The position numbers were made by a program, and so were the translations under genes. Under the pieces are notes generated by a model that was not told the origin of the DNA, searched no databases, and worked only from the letters and a program-made list of their open reading frames with translations. 64,000 bases of DNA from positions 1 through 64,000 of the forward strand of contig JAJZAI010000015.1 of NCBI GenBank assembly GCA_021799495.1, read 5' to 3'. Positions 16,456 through 26,085 of this stretch are shown piece after piece; positions within the stretch are counted from its first letter, which is position 1, and each line of letters begins with the position of its first letter. The DNA is from Deltaproteobacteria bacterium. Its GTDB lineage: Bacteria; Desulfobacterota; Binatia; Binatales; Binataceae.

Positions 16456-16593
16456 TCTCGGGTATGCCTCCCAGCGGCCATGCCGGCTAAATCGATTTGG
16501 CGCGGGCTGGAACCCGCGCGCATGCGCCGGCCATGGTCAATCGAATCGCACAATCGGAACGTCCGTACAACCGGAAGCGCGCGCCCGCGGGCC

Positions 16594-16836
16594 TCAATCG
16601 CCGTCTTCCTCGATCAACTCGAAAAAAGCGTCGACGCTGCGCATCAACTGGCGGCGAATCTGGGCCTGCGTGCCCTCGATCAGATGCATCGTGACGCGGC
16701 TGCGATCGCCGCCGGCGGTGCGCACCTGCGCGTCCTCGACCGCCAGCACTTCGGCGCTGTCGAACAATCGCATCCCGTAAATCAGCACGCCGCGTTTCGC
16801 CGCGCCCTTGACCAGTTTGAGCCTGCCGCGCGCCAT
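16594..16836 (-). CDS. Small uncharacterised protein
   Basis: An 80-residue protein with an excellent ribosome site (GGAGG five bases before ATG 16836), so it is very likely real. The N-terminal half is basic (MARGRLKLVKGAAKRG) and is followed by beta-type sequence (VLIYGMRLFDSAEVLAVEDAQ). The C-terminal half is a helix rich in Gln, Arg and Glu (TQAQIRRQLMRSVDAFFELIEEDGD). The basic N-terminus could bind nucleic acid, but no domain is recognised. It is divergent from the gene at 16957 with 120 bases between them. Confidence 0.65.
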   Translation of the reverse strand: MARGRLKLVKGAAKRGVLIYGMRLFDSAEVLAVEDAQVRTAGGDRSRVTMHLIEGTQAQIRRQLMRSVDAFFELIEEDGD

Positions 16837-16956
16837 CCACGCCTCCGTTGTCTTCGCAAACCTTGTGCGGGTTTATATCATGGCGGCGGCGCGGGGCGCG
16901 CGGATTAATCGAGACGCGATTGACAAGTTCCGCCGCCAGCAAGGACAATTCTCGCG

Positions 16957-17388
16957 ATGAACATGAAGTATAGTGTGGCGGTGATAATCATTGTCGCCGC
17001 GATGGCGGCGATCGGCGACGGATGCGGCCTATTTTACGATGCGGGTTCGCGAATCAAGACCAGCGACATGAAAGACAGCCTCAAGCCCGGCGAGACCGCC
17101 CTTGAGGTCCATCGTCAATGGGGCGAACCCGATCTACGCAAAGATGTCGGTCCAAACGAAGAAATCTGGAGCTATGCGCGCAGTCCGAACATCAACGATT
17201 TGACGGCGACGCTTTTCTACACGTCAACCAAGCCCGGCGACGAAAGCAAATTCCTGGATTTGAAATTCGTGAACGGTGCGCTCGTTTCGTGGAACGACGC
17301 CGTGCATACGATGCCGGCGAAACAGGGCGCTGGATTCAGTTACGGCCTCGGTCCCGGCGGAACGGCTTCCCCCTTAATCAAATACTAG
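16957..17388 (+). CDS. Secreted/lipoprotein-like protein with BamE-like segment
   Basis: A 143-residue protein beginning with a hydrophobic signal (YSVAVIIIVAAMAAIGDGC). A cysteine at residue 23 would be the lipidation site, but IGDGC is a poor lipobox, so simple secretion is an alternative. The following LKPGETALEVHRQWGEPDLRK (about 42-62) is reminiscent of the SmpA/OmlA (BamE) fold, in which a Gly-x-Thr-x-x-x-Val helix precedes WGxPD. The rest is beta-rich and ends in a glycine-rich tail. It lies 139 bases upstream of gspE; a link to secretion is possible but unproven. Confidence 0.6.
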   Translation: MNMKYSVAVIIIVAAMAAIGDGCGLFYDAGSRIKTSDMKDSLKPGETALEVHRQWGEPDLRKDVGPNEEIWSYARSPNINDLTATLFYTSTKPGDESKFLDLKFVNGALVSWNDAVHTMPAKQGAGFSYGLGPGGTASPLIKY

Positions 17389-17527
17389 CCATAATGCGCT
17401 GCAGCAGAGCGTTTTGTTGCAACGTATCGAAAACGTGGGGATGATCTTTTTCATAATCGAGGCTCTGGGGAAGCCGCGCCCGCGGAAACGAAGCAACGAA
17501 TCGGTTCCAGCGTGATTAAGCCCAAAA

Positions 17528-19243
17528 ATGGCGACCGCGCGTAAAACTTTCGAGGATATACTGCTCGACCGTTCCTGGGTCACAGCGCAGGACCTCGAAA
17601 AGGCGCGCCAGCGCAAAAAGCCCGGCCAAGAGCTGGCCGACGTGCTGGCCGACATGGGCGCGATCGAGCCGCAACGCCTCGCCCGCGCCCTGGCGCAGGA
17701 GTACGGCCTGCCGTTTCAGGCGCATATCGATCCGGCCACGCTCGACAACGATCTCGTCGCGCGCGTGCCGATAAATTACGCCAAGAAAAACCGCCTGCTG
17801 CCACTCGGCTCCGACGACGGCGCCGTAACCGTCGCGATCGTCGATCCGGCGAATTACGAACCGCTCGACGATCTGCATGTGCTGTTTGGCAAGGCGATTC
17901 AGCCAGTAATCGCCCCGGCCGAGGTTATCACCGAAGCGATCAACCGCGCGTACGATCAGGCGGCGACCACGACCGCGCACGACCTGATGATCGATCTTGA
18001 CGAGGAAGGCCTCAATTCGGTCGCGAGCGAACTCGCCTCCGAACCGCGCGACCTGCTCGAGGCCGACGACGCCGCGCCGATAATCAAGCTGGTCAACGGA
18101 TTGCTGTCGCAGGCGGTCAAGGACCGCGCCAGCGATATCCATGTCGAGGTCTTCGAATCCGATCTGGTCGTGCGCTTCCGCGTCGATGGGATGCTCTACG
18201 ACGTGCTCTCGCCGCCCAAGCGGTTCCACGCCGCGATCGCGTCGCGAATCAAGGTGATGTCGGGGCTGAATATCGCCGAAAAGCGCCTGCCGCAGGACGG
18301 CCGGATCAGGCTGCGCATCGCCGGACGCGATATCGACATCCGCGTCTCGACGATTCCGACCGCTTTCGGCGAGCGGATCGTGATGCGCCTGCTGGATCGC
18401 GCGCAGGCGCTGGTCGATATCGATTTGGACCGGCTGGGCTTTTCCGGCGACAATCTGAAAAAAATCGACCGGCTTATCCGCCAAAGCCACGGCATCATCC
18501 TGGCGACCGGCCCGACCGGATCGGGCAAATCGACGACGCTTTACGCCTGTCTGAGCCGCATCAATTCGCCCGAAAAAAACATCATCACCATCGAAGATCC
18601 GATCGAATATCAATTGCGCGGCGTCGGCCAGATGCAGGTGAATCCGAAAATCGAGCTGACTTTCGCCAGCGGCCTGCGCTCGATTCTGCGGCAGGACCCG
18701 GACGTGATCATGGTCGGCGAAATCCGCGACGGCGAGACCGCCGAAATCGCCATCCAGGCCGCCCTCACCGGCCATCTCGTCTTTTCGACGCTGCATACCA
18801 ACGACTCATTCGGCGCGCTGACCCGCCTGATCGACATGGGCATCGAGCCGTTCCTGGTCTCGTCGTCGGTGCTGGCGGTGCTGGCGCAGCGGCTGCTACG
18901 CATGATCTGTCAGACCTGCCGCCAGCCCTACACGCCGAGCGATCACGAGCTGGTGCGGATCGGGATGGGCGGGATTCGGCTCAGCCATCCGATTTACAAA
19001 CCGGCCGGATGCCGCGCGTGCCGGAACACCGGCTATCGCGGGCGAACCGCGATCACCGAACTGATGGTGATGGACGACGAGATTCGCGCGCTGGTGATGC
19101 AGAAGGCGGACGGCTCGATGATCCGCCGCGCCTGCACCGCCAAAGGAATGAAGCTTTTGCGCCAGGACGGCGCGGAGCGCGTGATCGCCGGCCAGACCAG
19201 CATCGAAGAACTGCTGCGCGTCACGCACGAAGACATCGAGTGA
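17528..19243 (+). CDS. gspE: Type II secretion ATPase GspE
   Basis: A 571-residue cytoplasmic hexameric ATPase that powers the pseudopilus. It has an N-terminal MshEN-type domain (about 5-150), Walker A GPTGSGKST (about 329-337), the Asp box (IEDPIEYQLRGVGQMQVNPK), Walker B with the Glu of MVGEIRDGETAEIA, and the His box HLVFSTLHTND. The C-terminal metal-binding module CQTC...CRAC (about 461-464 and 496-499) is the zinc site of GspE, absent from PilT. The ribosome site is weak. It is the first gene of an operon continuing through gspN. Confidence 0.95.
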   Translation: MATARKTFEDILLDRSWVTAQDLEKARQRKKPGQELADVLADMGAIEPQRLARALAQEYGLPFQAHIDPATLDNDLVARVPINYAKKNRLLPLGSDDGAVTVAIVDPANYEPLDDLHVLFGKAIQPVIAPAEVITEAINRAYDQAATTTAHDLMIDLDEEGLNSVASELASEPRDLLEADDAAPIIKLVNGLLSQAVKDRASDIHVEVFESDLVVRFRVDGMLYDVLSPPKRFHAAIASRIKVMSGLNIAEKRLPQDGRIRLRIAGRDIDIRVSTIPTAFGERIVMRLLDRAQALVDIDLDRLGFSGDNLKKIDRLIRQSHGIILATGPTGSGKSTTLYACLSRINSPEKNIITIEDPIEYQLRGVGQMQVNPKIELTFASGLRSILRQDPDVIMVGEIRDGETAEIAIQAALTGHLVFSTLHTNDSFGALTRLIDMGIEPFLVSSSVLAVLAQRLLRMICQTCRQPYTPSDHELVRIGMGGIRLSHPIYKPAGCRACRNTGYRGRTAITELMVMDDEIRALVMQKADGSMIRRACTAKGMKLLRQDGAERVIAGQTSIEELLRVTHEDIE

Positions 19244-19280
19244 CGATCGGCGTTGCGCCGGGGATGAAGTTCAGGAACTG

Positions 19281-20510
19281 ATGCCGGTTTTCGCCTATCG
19301 CGGACTCGCCGCGAACGGACGTTCCGTCGCGGGCGTTATCGACGCCGACAGCGCTCGCGCCGCGCGCGGCAAATTGCGGGAGCTCGGCGTTTACCCCACC
19401 GATCTCGCCGAAGAAGCGGGCCGCGCCGGCGCCGCGCGTCCGTGGCTGAAATCATTCATCCCGGTCTTCCGCCGCAAGATTCCGCCGACCGAGCTGGCCC
19501 TGATGACGCGCCAGCTCGGCGCGCTGCTGGGCGCCGGAGTCCAGCTCGTCGAGGCGCTTGGCGCGCTCGCCGAACAGGCGCCGCGGCAGGCCACGCGCAA
19601 GATGCTGTCGCAAGTCCGCGAGGCGGTGCGCGAAGGTTCGTCGCTGGCCGACGCCCTTGTGGTCCATCCCGATATCTTCTCCGACCTTTACGTCGGCATG
19701 GTGCGCGCGGGCGAAGCCGCGGGCGCGCTCGAAGCGGTGCTAGAACGGCTCGCCGAGTACAGTGAACGGCAGGCAGAATTCGTCTCGAAGGTGCGCGGCG
19801 CGCTCAGCTACCCGATTATCATGATGTGCGTGGGCTTTGGGATCATGGCGTTTCTGGTCACCTACGTGGTGCCGCAAATCGCCACGATCTTCCAGCAGCA
19901 GCACGCGGCGCTGCCCGCCATGACCCGCGCGCTGATCGCCCTGGCGAGTTTCCTGACCAGCTACTGGTGGGCCCTGCTGCTCGGCATCGCCGGCCTCGTC
20001 GGCGGCATTTCCGCGGCGCTTTCGACCAAGGCCGGAAGACGTTTTTACGACACGTGGCTGCTCAAGATTCCCTACCTCGGCCCCACGGTCGTCCGTGTGA
20101 TCTGCGCCCGCTTCGCCCGCACGCTCGCCACCCTGCTCGCCAGCGGCGTTCAATTGATCCCCGCGCTGCAGGCCGTCCGCCGCGTCGTCACCAACGGGCT
20201 TTTGGCCGACGCGATCGATCAGAGCCGCGAGGAAATTCGCGAGGGGCACGGGATGGGCCAGACGCTCGCGCGCAGCGGCCTGTTCCCGCCCCTGCTCAGC
20301 GAGATGATCAAGGTGGGAGAACGTTCCGGCGAACTGGAACGGATGCTCGAGCGGGTCGCCGACAACTACGAGCGCGAAGTTGAAAATTCGCTCCGGCAGA
20401 TGACCACGATGCTCGAACCGTTAATGACGATCGTCATGGCCGGTGTTATCCTGTTCATGATGCTAGCGGTGCTCCTGCCGATTTTCCAGCTCAATCAGCT
20501 CATGCAATGA
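19281..20510 (+). CDS. gspF: Type II secretion inner-membrane protein GspF
   Basis: A 409-residue polytopic platform protein that contacts GspE and GspL. The two duplicated cytoplasmic T2SSF domains are visible: [22 protein letters not shown] (about 73-94) and the second copy [23 protein letters not shown] (about 277-300). Transmembrane helices follow each: [22 protein letters not shown] (about 178-199), [19 protein letters not shown] and the last one [26 protein letters not shown] lies six bases before the ATG, 37 bases after gspE. Length is normal for the family. Confidence 0.95.
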   Translation: MPVFAYRGLAANGRSVAGVIDADSARAARGKLRELGVYPTDLAEEAGRAGAARPWLKSFIPVFRRKIPPTELALMTRQLGALLGAGVQLVEALGALAEQAPRQATRKMLSQVREAVREGSSLADALVVHPDIFSDLYVGMVRAGEAAGALEAVLERLAEYSERQAEFVSKVRGALSYPIIMMCVGFGIMAFLVTYVVPQIATIFQQQHAALPAMTRALIALASFLTSYWWALLLGIAGLVGGISAALSTKAGRRFYDTWLLKIPYLGPTVVRVICARFARTLATLLASGVQLIPALQAVRRVVTNGLLADAIDQSREEIREGHGMGQTLARSGLFPPLLSEMIKVGERSGELERMLERVADNYEREVENSLRQMTTMLEPLMTIVMAGVILFMMLAVLLPIFQLNQLMQ

Positions 20511-20524
20511 GGGTTCGATCGACG

Positions 20525-20986
20525 ATGTCACCCGAGACGCGAAAAACCCGATGGCGCGGCCGCCTCGCCGCCTCCGCACAAGGCTTCACGCTGATCGAAC
20601 TGATGGTCGTCATCCTGATCATCGGCCTGCTCGCCACGATCGTCGTGCAAAATCTGCGCGGCGCGACCGACAAGGCCAAGCGGATCAAGGCCGAGGCCGA
20701 TATCTCGGCGTTCAAGACCGCGCTCGACCGCTATTATCTCGACAACGGCTCGTACCCAACGACCGACCAGGGACTCGCGGCGCTGGTCGCGGCCCCAACC
20801 ACCGGAAAAATTCCGGCCGACTATCCCGAAGGCGGCTATATCGAAAAAGTTCCCAACGATCCGTGGGGCACCCCCTATTTCTATCAGAGCGACGGCGACA
20901 GCTACGTGCTTAAATCGTTCGGCGCCGACGGGGTCGAAGGCGGCACCGGCAAGAACGCCGACATCGACGGCAGCAGCAGCTCGTAG
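20525..20986 (+). CDS. gspG: Major pseudopilin GspG
   Basis: A 153-residue type IV pilin-like protein. The prepilin signature QG^[18 protein letters not shown], with Glu at +5, follows a basic leader ([18 protein letters not shown]). The pseudopilin core [16 protein letters not shown] and the C-terminal calcium-loop region ([20 protein letters not shown]) are the GspG hallmarks. I prefer ATG 20525, which has GAGGG upstream; an ATG at 20507 overlapping the gspF stop (ATGA) is also possible and adds six residues. It forms the main pseudopilus shaft. The processing enzyme (GspO/PilD) is not in this window. Confidence 0.95.
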   Translation: MSPETRKTRWRGRLAASAQGFTLIELMVVILIIGLLATIVVQNLRGATDKAKRIKAEADISAFKTALDRYYLDNGSYPTTDQGLAALVAAPTTGKIPADYPEGGYIEKVPNDPWGTPYFYQSDGDSYVLKSFGADGVEGGTGKNADIDGSSSS

Positions 20987-21125
20987 CCAGCACTATTTAT
21001 CTGGGGTGCGCTTTGAAGCGCTTAATATGCAGATGTCCGCCGCCAGAATTCATTCATACGCGCGGATCGCCAAATCCCGCCGGTTTCGCGATGAATTGCG
21101 CACGCGCGGCGCCGTCAAATCGGTT

Positions 21126-21674
21126 ATGACGCGCGCCACGCGCAATCACGCCGCATTCGGCCGCGGTTTCACCTTGCTGGAACTCGCCGTCGTGATGTTC
21201 CTGATGGCGCTGATTATGCTGATCGCGCTGCCCTACCTCGGCAGCCTCCAGCCGGCCCTGATGCGCAGCGAAGCGCGCCGGCTCGCCAGTCGCGCGAACT
21301 ATCTCTACCAGGAGGCCGGCGCGCAAAAGGTGCTGATTCGCCTCACCTTCGACCTCGATAACAACGGCTACTACGTCACCCGCCTCGATCCGTTCGCGGC
21401 GAGACCCGTCTTCATGCCCGAAGGCGGCCCGGCCGGCGTGCGCGTGATCATGCCGGTCGGAGTTCGTATCCGCGACGTCTGGGTCGAAGGCGTCGGCGCG
21501 GTCAATCGCGGGCAGGTGAGCACGCAGTTTTATCCGAGCGGCTACGTCGATGCGACGGTGGTCCATCTGACCGACGCAAACGGCGAAGTTTTCACCCTCG
21601 CGATCGATCCGTTCACCGGCCGCGTCTCGATCGCCAACGGCGACATGCCGCCGCCGCGCCGCGGAGTTTACTGA
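21126..21674 (+). CDS. gspH: Minor pseudopilin GspH
   Basis: A 182-residue pilin-like protein with leader MTRATRNHAAFGRG and cleavage before FTLLELAVVMFLMALIML (Glu at +5). The globular part (LASRANYLYQEAGAQKVLIRLTFDLDNNGYYV) fits the GspH beta-sandwich. The start is uncertain: the frame is open from 21006, and ATG 21126 is chosen because it gives a normal short leader; the alternative ATGs near 21027-21033 give a 47-residue leader. Its TGA overlaps the gspI ATG by one base. It belongs to the tip complex H-I-J-K of the pseudopilus. Confidence 0.85.
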   Translation: MTRATRNHAAFGRGFTLLELAVVMFLMALIMLIALPYLGSLQPALMRSEARRLASRANYLYQEAGAQKVLIRLTFDLDNNGYYVTRLDPFAARPVFMPEGGPAGVRVIMPVGVRIRDVWVEGVGAVNRGQVSTQFYPSGYVDATVVHLTDANGEVFTLAIDPFTGRVSIANGDMPPPRRGVY

Positions 21675-22141
21675 TGAGTCCCGCGCGGCGGAAATTCTCG
21701 CGCGCTTTCACCCTGCTTGAGGTGATGATCGCGGTCGCGTTCGTCGGAATCGCGATGCTCGCATTGATGACGCTGCACAATCGCAACCTTGAATCGGTGA
21801 TGCGGGCGGAGCAACTGACGCGCGCCGCGATGCTGGCGCAGGCGCTGATGACCCGCGAAGAGGCCGGCCAATTTCCGGTCCTGGGCGTCACCAAAGGCGA
21901 TTTCAATGAACTGTATCCGGGACTGTTCCCGGATTTTCGCTGGCGTCAGGAGGTCGATCCGTCGCCGATGTTTCCCGATATCCGCCGGGTCGAAATCGAC
22001 ATATTCTACGGTCCCGGCCTGAGTCGGAAATTCGACCTGATCGAATTCATGCACAACCCGATTCCGCCGCCGATTCCCGCGCTCAATAATCCCGCGGGCG
22101 GCCAAGGCGCCAATGACGACGCCGCATCCCAAGGCTTCTGA
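21674..22141 (+). CDS. gspI: Minor pseudopilin GspI
   Basis: A 155-residue pseudopilin: leader MSPARRKFSRA, then FTLLEVMIAVAFVGIAMLAL. The residue before the cleavage site is Ala rather than the usual Gly; Glu at +5 is retained. MTLHNRNLESVMRAEQLTRAAMLAQALM is the typical GspI helix. The C-terminus carries a proline-rich tail (NPIPPPIPALNNPAGGQG), unusual for GspI and with no known role. The start codon overlaps the gspH stop (TGATG) and the 3' end overlaps gspJ, so translation is tightly coupled. Confidence 0.9.
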   Translation: MSPARRKFSRAFTLLEVMIAVAFVGIAMLALMTLHNRNLESVMRAEQLTRAAMLAQALMTREEAGQFPVLGVTKGDFNELYPGLFPDFRWRQEVDPSPMFPDIRRVEIDIFYGPGLSRKFDLIEFMHNPIPPPIPALNNPAGGQGANDDAASQGF

Positions 22142-22847
22142 CGCGATGCGCCGCGCTGGCGATCGCCGCGGTTTCCGGTTGGAGCGCATGGCTTCGAGCG
22201 CGGCGCGCGGCTTTACCCTGCTCGAACTGATGGTCGCGGTCGCGATTCTCGGATTGGTGATGGCGATGGTCGCGGAATCGTTTCATGCCGTCGCCAGCAG
22301 CAAGGAACATGCGGAAGGCCGGCTCGCGATCGACCAAGCCGCAAGGCTCGTGATGTTTCAGCTCAGCAATGAATTGCGCGGCGCCGTCCAGACGCCCTTC
22401 ACGCCGAGCCGCGTGATGCTGCTCGGGCAGGCGCACGAGCAGAATTTTCAGCCGATGGACATGATTACCTTCTCGACCCTCGATCCCGGCCATAGCCGCT
22501 ATATCGAAGGTTTCGGTCCGGAAGTCACGCTCGCGTACACCACCGCGCCCAACCCGGACCATCGCGGATGGTGCCTGCTCGAGCGCACCGAATTTTCCAG
22601 CCTCTTGACCAACCCCCCCACCGGGCAGGCGGCCAACACCGTCGTTCTCGCGGACAACGTGCTCTCGCTGCATATCCGCTATTTCGATGGCGATAGCTGG
22701 TCGGAATCATGGGATTCGACGCAAATGCCGCCGGGGCGAATGTTGCCGATGGAGATCACCATCGACCTTCGCGTCGCCACGAACGGCGGCCAGCCGCTCG
22801 CGCTCTCAACCGCGATCGCACCGCCGATGGCCTATTCGCAATGGTGA
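22113..22847 (+). CDS. gspJ: Minor pseudopilin GspJ
   Basis: A 244-residue pseudopilin whose signature RG^FTLLELMVAVAILGLVMAMV begins at residue 33 from ATG 22113. That start has AAGG five bases upstream and overlaps gspI by 29 bases; ATG 22146 (22-residue leader) is an alternative. The globular part contains a long beta-rich domain ending in PGRMLPMEITIDLRV, a GspJ-typical motif. Its last seven bases overlap the gspK start. It is the tip partner of GspI and GspK. Confidence 0.9.
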   Translation: MTTPHPKASDAMRRAGDRRGFRLERMASSAARGFTLLELMVAVAILGLVMAMVAESFHAVASSKEHAEGRLAIDQAARLVMFQLSNELRGAVQTPFTPSRVMLLGQAHEQNFQPMDMITFSTLDPGHSRYIEGFGPEVTLAYTTAPNPDHRGWCLLERTEFSSLLTNPPTGQAANTVVLADNVLSLHIRYFDGDSWSESWDSTQMPPGRMLPMEITIDLRVATNGGQPLALSTAIAPPMAYSQW

Positions 22848-23848
22848 AGCGCATTATTATCACGTGGCGCGCGGCGCTCGCGCCCGCCGGCTGGCGAAAA
22901 TTCCGGCCGCGCCGCCGCGAGCGTGGAATCGCCTTGCTGACTACGATGCTCGCCACGGCGCTGATGACGATTCTGGTGGTCGATTTCACCACCACCTCCT
23001 CGCTCGCCTATCGCGCCGCCGCCAACCAGGCCAACGAGTTGCGCGCCGCCTGTCTGGCCCGCTCCGGCGTCGCGGTGGGGCTCGCGATGCTCGAGCGCGA
23101 CGCGATCCTTGACGCGACCCAGCCGCAACCTTTCGATTCGCTGAACGATATCTGGGCGATCCCCACGCCGCCCGTTCCGATCGGCGGCGGCACGGCCGGA
23201 GTGATCGTTGTCGACGAAGCGCGCAAGCTCGATATCAATTTGCTTTACAACGGCAGGACCGGCATGGTTGACCCGAATTATGCCCAGATAATTGCGCGCT
23301 TGTTCGAAATGATTGGGGTATCGACCAACCTGATTCCCGTGATCGTGGACTGGCTCGACCCCGACAGCGTGACCTCGCCGGGTGGCGCCGAAGCCGACTA
23401 TTACCTGCGGCTGATTCCGCCATACGAGCCGCGCAACGGCCCGATGCCGACGATCGGAGACGTGCGGGCGCTTGAGGGCGTCAACGACGCCACCTTCATG
23501 CTGCTTGCCAACTACCTCACCACCACGCCTGAGATGCGCGTCAACGCCAACACCGCGTCGCCGGAAGTGCTGGCCGCGCTGACGCCCGAGATGTCCAACA
23601 ATCCCGCGCTGATCAAGGAGATCGTCGCGGCCCGCCAGGTCCAGCCGTTCATGCAGATTACCGATATCGCGAACCTGCCGGGCGTCGGCCAGTTTGCGCA
23701 GGACCTCACCCCCCTGTTAACGACGCGCAGTTCTTACTTTACGATAATCGGCGAAGGCGAATACGCCGGCGCGCGCCGGCGCGTTTACGCCACCGTACGG
23801 CGCAATACGAACGGCACGGCGATGCTGATAAGCTGGCACGGTGATTAG
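22841..23848 (+). CDS. gspK: Minor pseudopilin GspK
   Basis: A 335-residue tip pseudopilin, larger than the others as usual. The leader ends in RRRERG, followed by IALLTTMLATALMTILVVDF. Position +5 is Thr, consistent with GspK proteins, which lack the Glu found in the other pseudopilins. It has the GspK helical domain (DEARKLDINLLYNGR, IVDWLDPDS, MRVNANTASPEVLAALTP) and a helix-hairpin-helix-like LPGVGQF segment (about 280). The ATG overlaps the gspJ stop by seven bases. Confidence 0.92.
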   Translation: MVKRIIITWRAALAPAGWRKFRPRRRERGIALLTTMLATALMTILVVDFTTTSSLAYRAAANQANELRAACLARSGVAVGLAMLERDAILDATQPQPFDSLNDIWAIPTPPVPIGGGTAGVIVVDEARKLDINLLYNGRTGMVDPNYAQIIARLFEMIGVSTNLIPVIVDWLDPDSVTSPGGAEADYYLRLIPPYEPRNGPMPTIGDVRALEGVNDATFMLLANYLTTTPEMRVNANTASPEVLAALTPEMSNNPALIKEIVAARQVQPFMQITDIANLPGVGQFAQDLTPLLTTRSSYFTIIGEGEYAGARRRVYATVRRNTNGTAMLISWHGD

Positions 23849-23909
23849 TTTTGCGCGGAAATCGCCTGTGCGCCTTGACCAGCGCGGGAAAGAGGCTGCG
23901 CTTTAATTT

Positions 23910-25370
23910 ATGGGGCAACGGATCCTGGCGCTCGAACTGGCGGGCGAACGAGTGCGCGGCGCGTTGGCCGAGCGCTCATGGAAGACGCTCGATCTTCTCG
24001 GCGCGTGGGAACAAGCCCGCGTCGAAGGCGAGCCCGATCTCGCCCCCGCGATCGGACGAATTCTGGCCGAGTCCGGACGCGCCGATATCGTGATCTCCGC
24101 GCTGCCGGCCGAATTCGTCGCCAAGCGGCTGCTGACCCTGCCGTTCAATGATCGCCGCAAGCTGCGCCAGGTCGTGCCGTTCGCCCTTGAGGAGCATCTG
24201 CCGTTCCCGGTTGACAACGCCGCCGTCGCTTTCGCCCGGGTCGGCGCCGAAGACGGCAAGACGCTGGTGATCGCCGCCTTCGCGCGCAAATCCGACATGC
24301 GCGTCCATCTGGATATGATGGCCCGCGCCGGACTCGAACCGAAGCGCGTCACGCTCGGCGCGCTGGCGCTCGCGGGCCTCCTTGCGCGCGCCGGCAACGG
24401 CGCCCGCGGCGCTCATCTGGTAATCGATATCGATCACGCATGCACATCGATGGTGCTGATCGATCCGCAAGGCACGCCACGCGCGATCCGCACCGTCGGC
24501 CAGGGAATCGCCGCGCAGAACGGCGCCGCGCTGGCGCCTCCCGCGGCCGCCGCGATCGTCGGCGCGGTGCGCCAGACGCTGCTCGCGCACGGTTCCGAAC
24601 TTGATCCGCCGGATATCGTATTGACCGGTCCGGCCGCCGCCGCGCCCGCGGTTCGCGAGCAGCTTGGCAAGGCGCTCTCCGCGCCGGTTCACGACGTTGA
24701 CGAATTCGACGCCGAAGCGCTCTTCGGCGGGAAGCGCCCGGAACCGCTCCGCTTCGCCGCCTGTCTTGCGATGCTGTTGGGCGAAGCGCCGATCAAACCG
24801 CTCGAATTGCTCGATTTTCGCGTCGGCGAATTCGTCCCGCGCGGCGCCGCCCGCGCGCTCGGCGCGATGCGCACGCCGATCATTCTGGCCGCGGTCGCGG
24901 CCGGATTCGCGGCGCTGCATTTTATCCTCGGCGTTTCGATCGCCGCCCGCCAGCTCCATCAGGTGAACCGGCGCATCGCCGCTGTCGTCGCGCCTGCCCT
25001 CGGCGCCGCCGATCCCGCGACCGCCCGCGGCGCGCTCGAAAGCAAGATCGCCGGGATGCGCAAGCGGTTGCTGCAGATGGGCGGAAACCTCGGCCACGGA
25101 TCGCCGCTCGACGTCCTGCTCGATTTGTCGCGCGCGATTCCAGCCGGATTGCCTGCGCAAATCGACGATCTCACGATCGGCGAAGGCGGCGTGAAGCTGC
25201 AAGGCACGGCGGATTCGTTCGCGACCGTCGACCAGGTCAAACGGGCGCTCGAACGCTCGCGCGATTTCACCGGCGTGCAGGTCGATCACGCGGCGGCCTC
25301 CTCCGATTCCAGCAAGGTCGAATTCCGCATCAATCTGAAAGTGAGCGACGCCGCGCTCGACGCGGACTAA
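23910..25370 (+). CDS. gspL: Type II secretion assembly protein GspL
   Basis: A 486-residue protein with an N-terminal actin-like (PilM/GspL) cytoplasmic domain beginning MGQRILALELAGERVRGAL. It has the phosphate-loop-like HLVIDIDHACTSMVLID (about 170-186), a single membrane helix PIILAAVAAGFAALHFILGVSI (about 328-349) and a periplasmic ferredoxin-like domain (LDVLLDLSRAIPAGLPAQIDDLTI). It couples GspE to the GspM/GspC platform. GspK's stop lies 61 bases upstream, and gspM begins four bases downstream. Confidence 0.9.
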   Translation: MGQRILALELAGERVRGALAERSWKTLDLLGAWEQARVEGEPDLAPAIGRILAESGRADIVISALPAEFVAKRLLTLPFNDRRKLRQVVPFALEEHLPFPVDNAAVAFARVGAEDGKTLVIAAFARKSDMRVHLDMMARAGLEPKRVTLGALALAGLLARAGNGARGAHLVIDIDHACTSMVLIDPQGTPRAIRTVGQGIAAQNGAALAPPAAAAIVGAVRQTLLAHGSELDPPDIVLTGPAAAAPAVREQLGKALSAPVHDVDEFDAEALFGGKRPEPLRFAACLAMLLGEAPIKPLELLDFRVGEFVPRGAARALGAMRTPIILAAVAAGFAALHFILGVSIAARQLHQVNRRIAAVVAPALGAADPATARGALESKIAGMRKRLLQMGGNLGHGSPLDVLLDLSRAIPAGLPAQIDDLTIGEGGVKLQGTADSFATVDQVKRALERSRDFTGVQVDHAAASSDSSKVEFRINLKVSDAALDAD

Positions 25371-25374
25371 TCCG

Positions 25375-26085
25375 ATGCTTGAACGAATCCGGCAAATCGG
25401 CGAGCGCGCGGTCGAAAGCTTCGCGCGCCTGCCTGGCGCGATTCTGGGGTGGGGGCCGGTTCGCCGCGCGCGCGACGCGGCCGGCACGCAATGGGATCGC
25501 CTCATGGAAATCGCGCGGCGGACCACCGCGCCCGCGCTCGCCGCGGCGCGCGGATGGTACGACAAGCGCGAACCGCGCGAAAAGCTGCTCTTGCGCATGC
25601 TCGGCGCCGTGGCCGGCGCGCTCTTGCTGTGGAATTTCGTTTACGTTCCGGTTTCCGGCCTGGGCGGCGATCTGTCTGATCGCATCGCGGCGCGCCGCCA
25701 GGAACTGACCGACGTGCAGGCGCAGATGCTGCGCTATCAACTCTTGCGGCGCGATCTCGCCGCGACCGAAAAACATACGGTGTCGAGCAAAGACTTCTCG
25801 CTCTTTTCGGTCGTCGAACAGGCGCTGACCGCGAGCATCGGCCACGAAAAAATCTCCTCGATCACGCCCTCCGAACGTACGCTGCCCGGCGGGTTCCATC
25901 AGCACGTCGTCGATCTCAAACTCTCCGGCCTGAGCCTCGCGCAGGTGGTCAACGCGCTTTACTCGGTGCAGACGCTCTCGACCCCGGTGACGGTATCGAG
26001 CTTCCATCTCCGGCCGTCCGCTCCCGGAGCGCGCTCCTACGACGTTGATATGACCTGCGCGGCGCTCGGACGCGAAGCAGGATGA
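25375..26085 (+). CDS. gspM: Type II secretion assembly protein GspM
   Basis: A 236-residue bitopic protein: cytoplasmic N-terminus of about 70 residues (longer than in most GspM), membrane helix LGAVAGALLLWNFVYVPVSGL (about 75-95), a short coiled segment (SDRIAARRQELTDVQAQMLRYQLLRRD) and a small periplasmic ferredoxin-like domain. The gene is identified mainly by its position between gspL and gspN and by this architecture, because GspM sequences diverge strongly. Its stop overlaps the gspN start (ATGA). Confidence 0.82.
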   Translation: MLERIRQIGERAVESFARLPGAILGWGPVRRARDAAGTQWDRLMEIARRTTAPALAAARGWYDKREPREKLLLRMLGAVAGALLLWNFVYVPVSGLGGDLSDRIAARRQELTDVQAQMLRYQLLRRDLAATEKHTVSSKDFSLFSVVEQALTASIGHEKISSITPSERTLPGGFHQHVVDLKLSGLSLAQVVNALYSVQTLSTPVTVSSFHLRPSAPGARSYDVDMTCAALGREAG

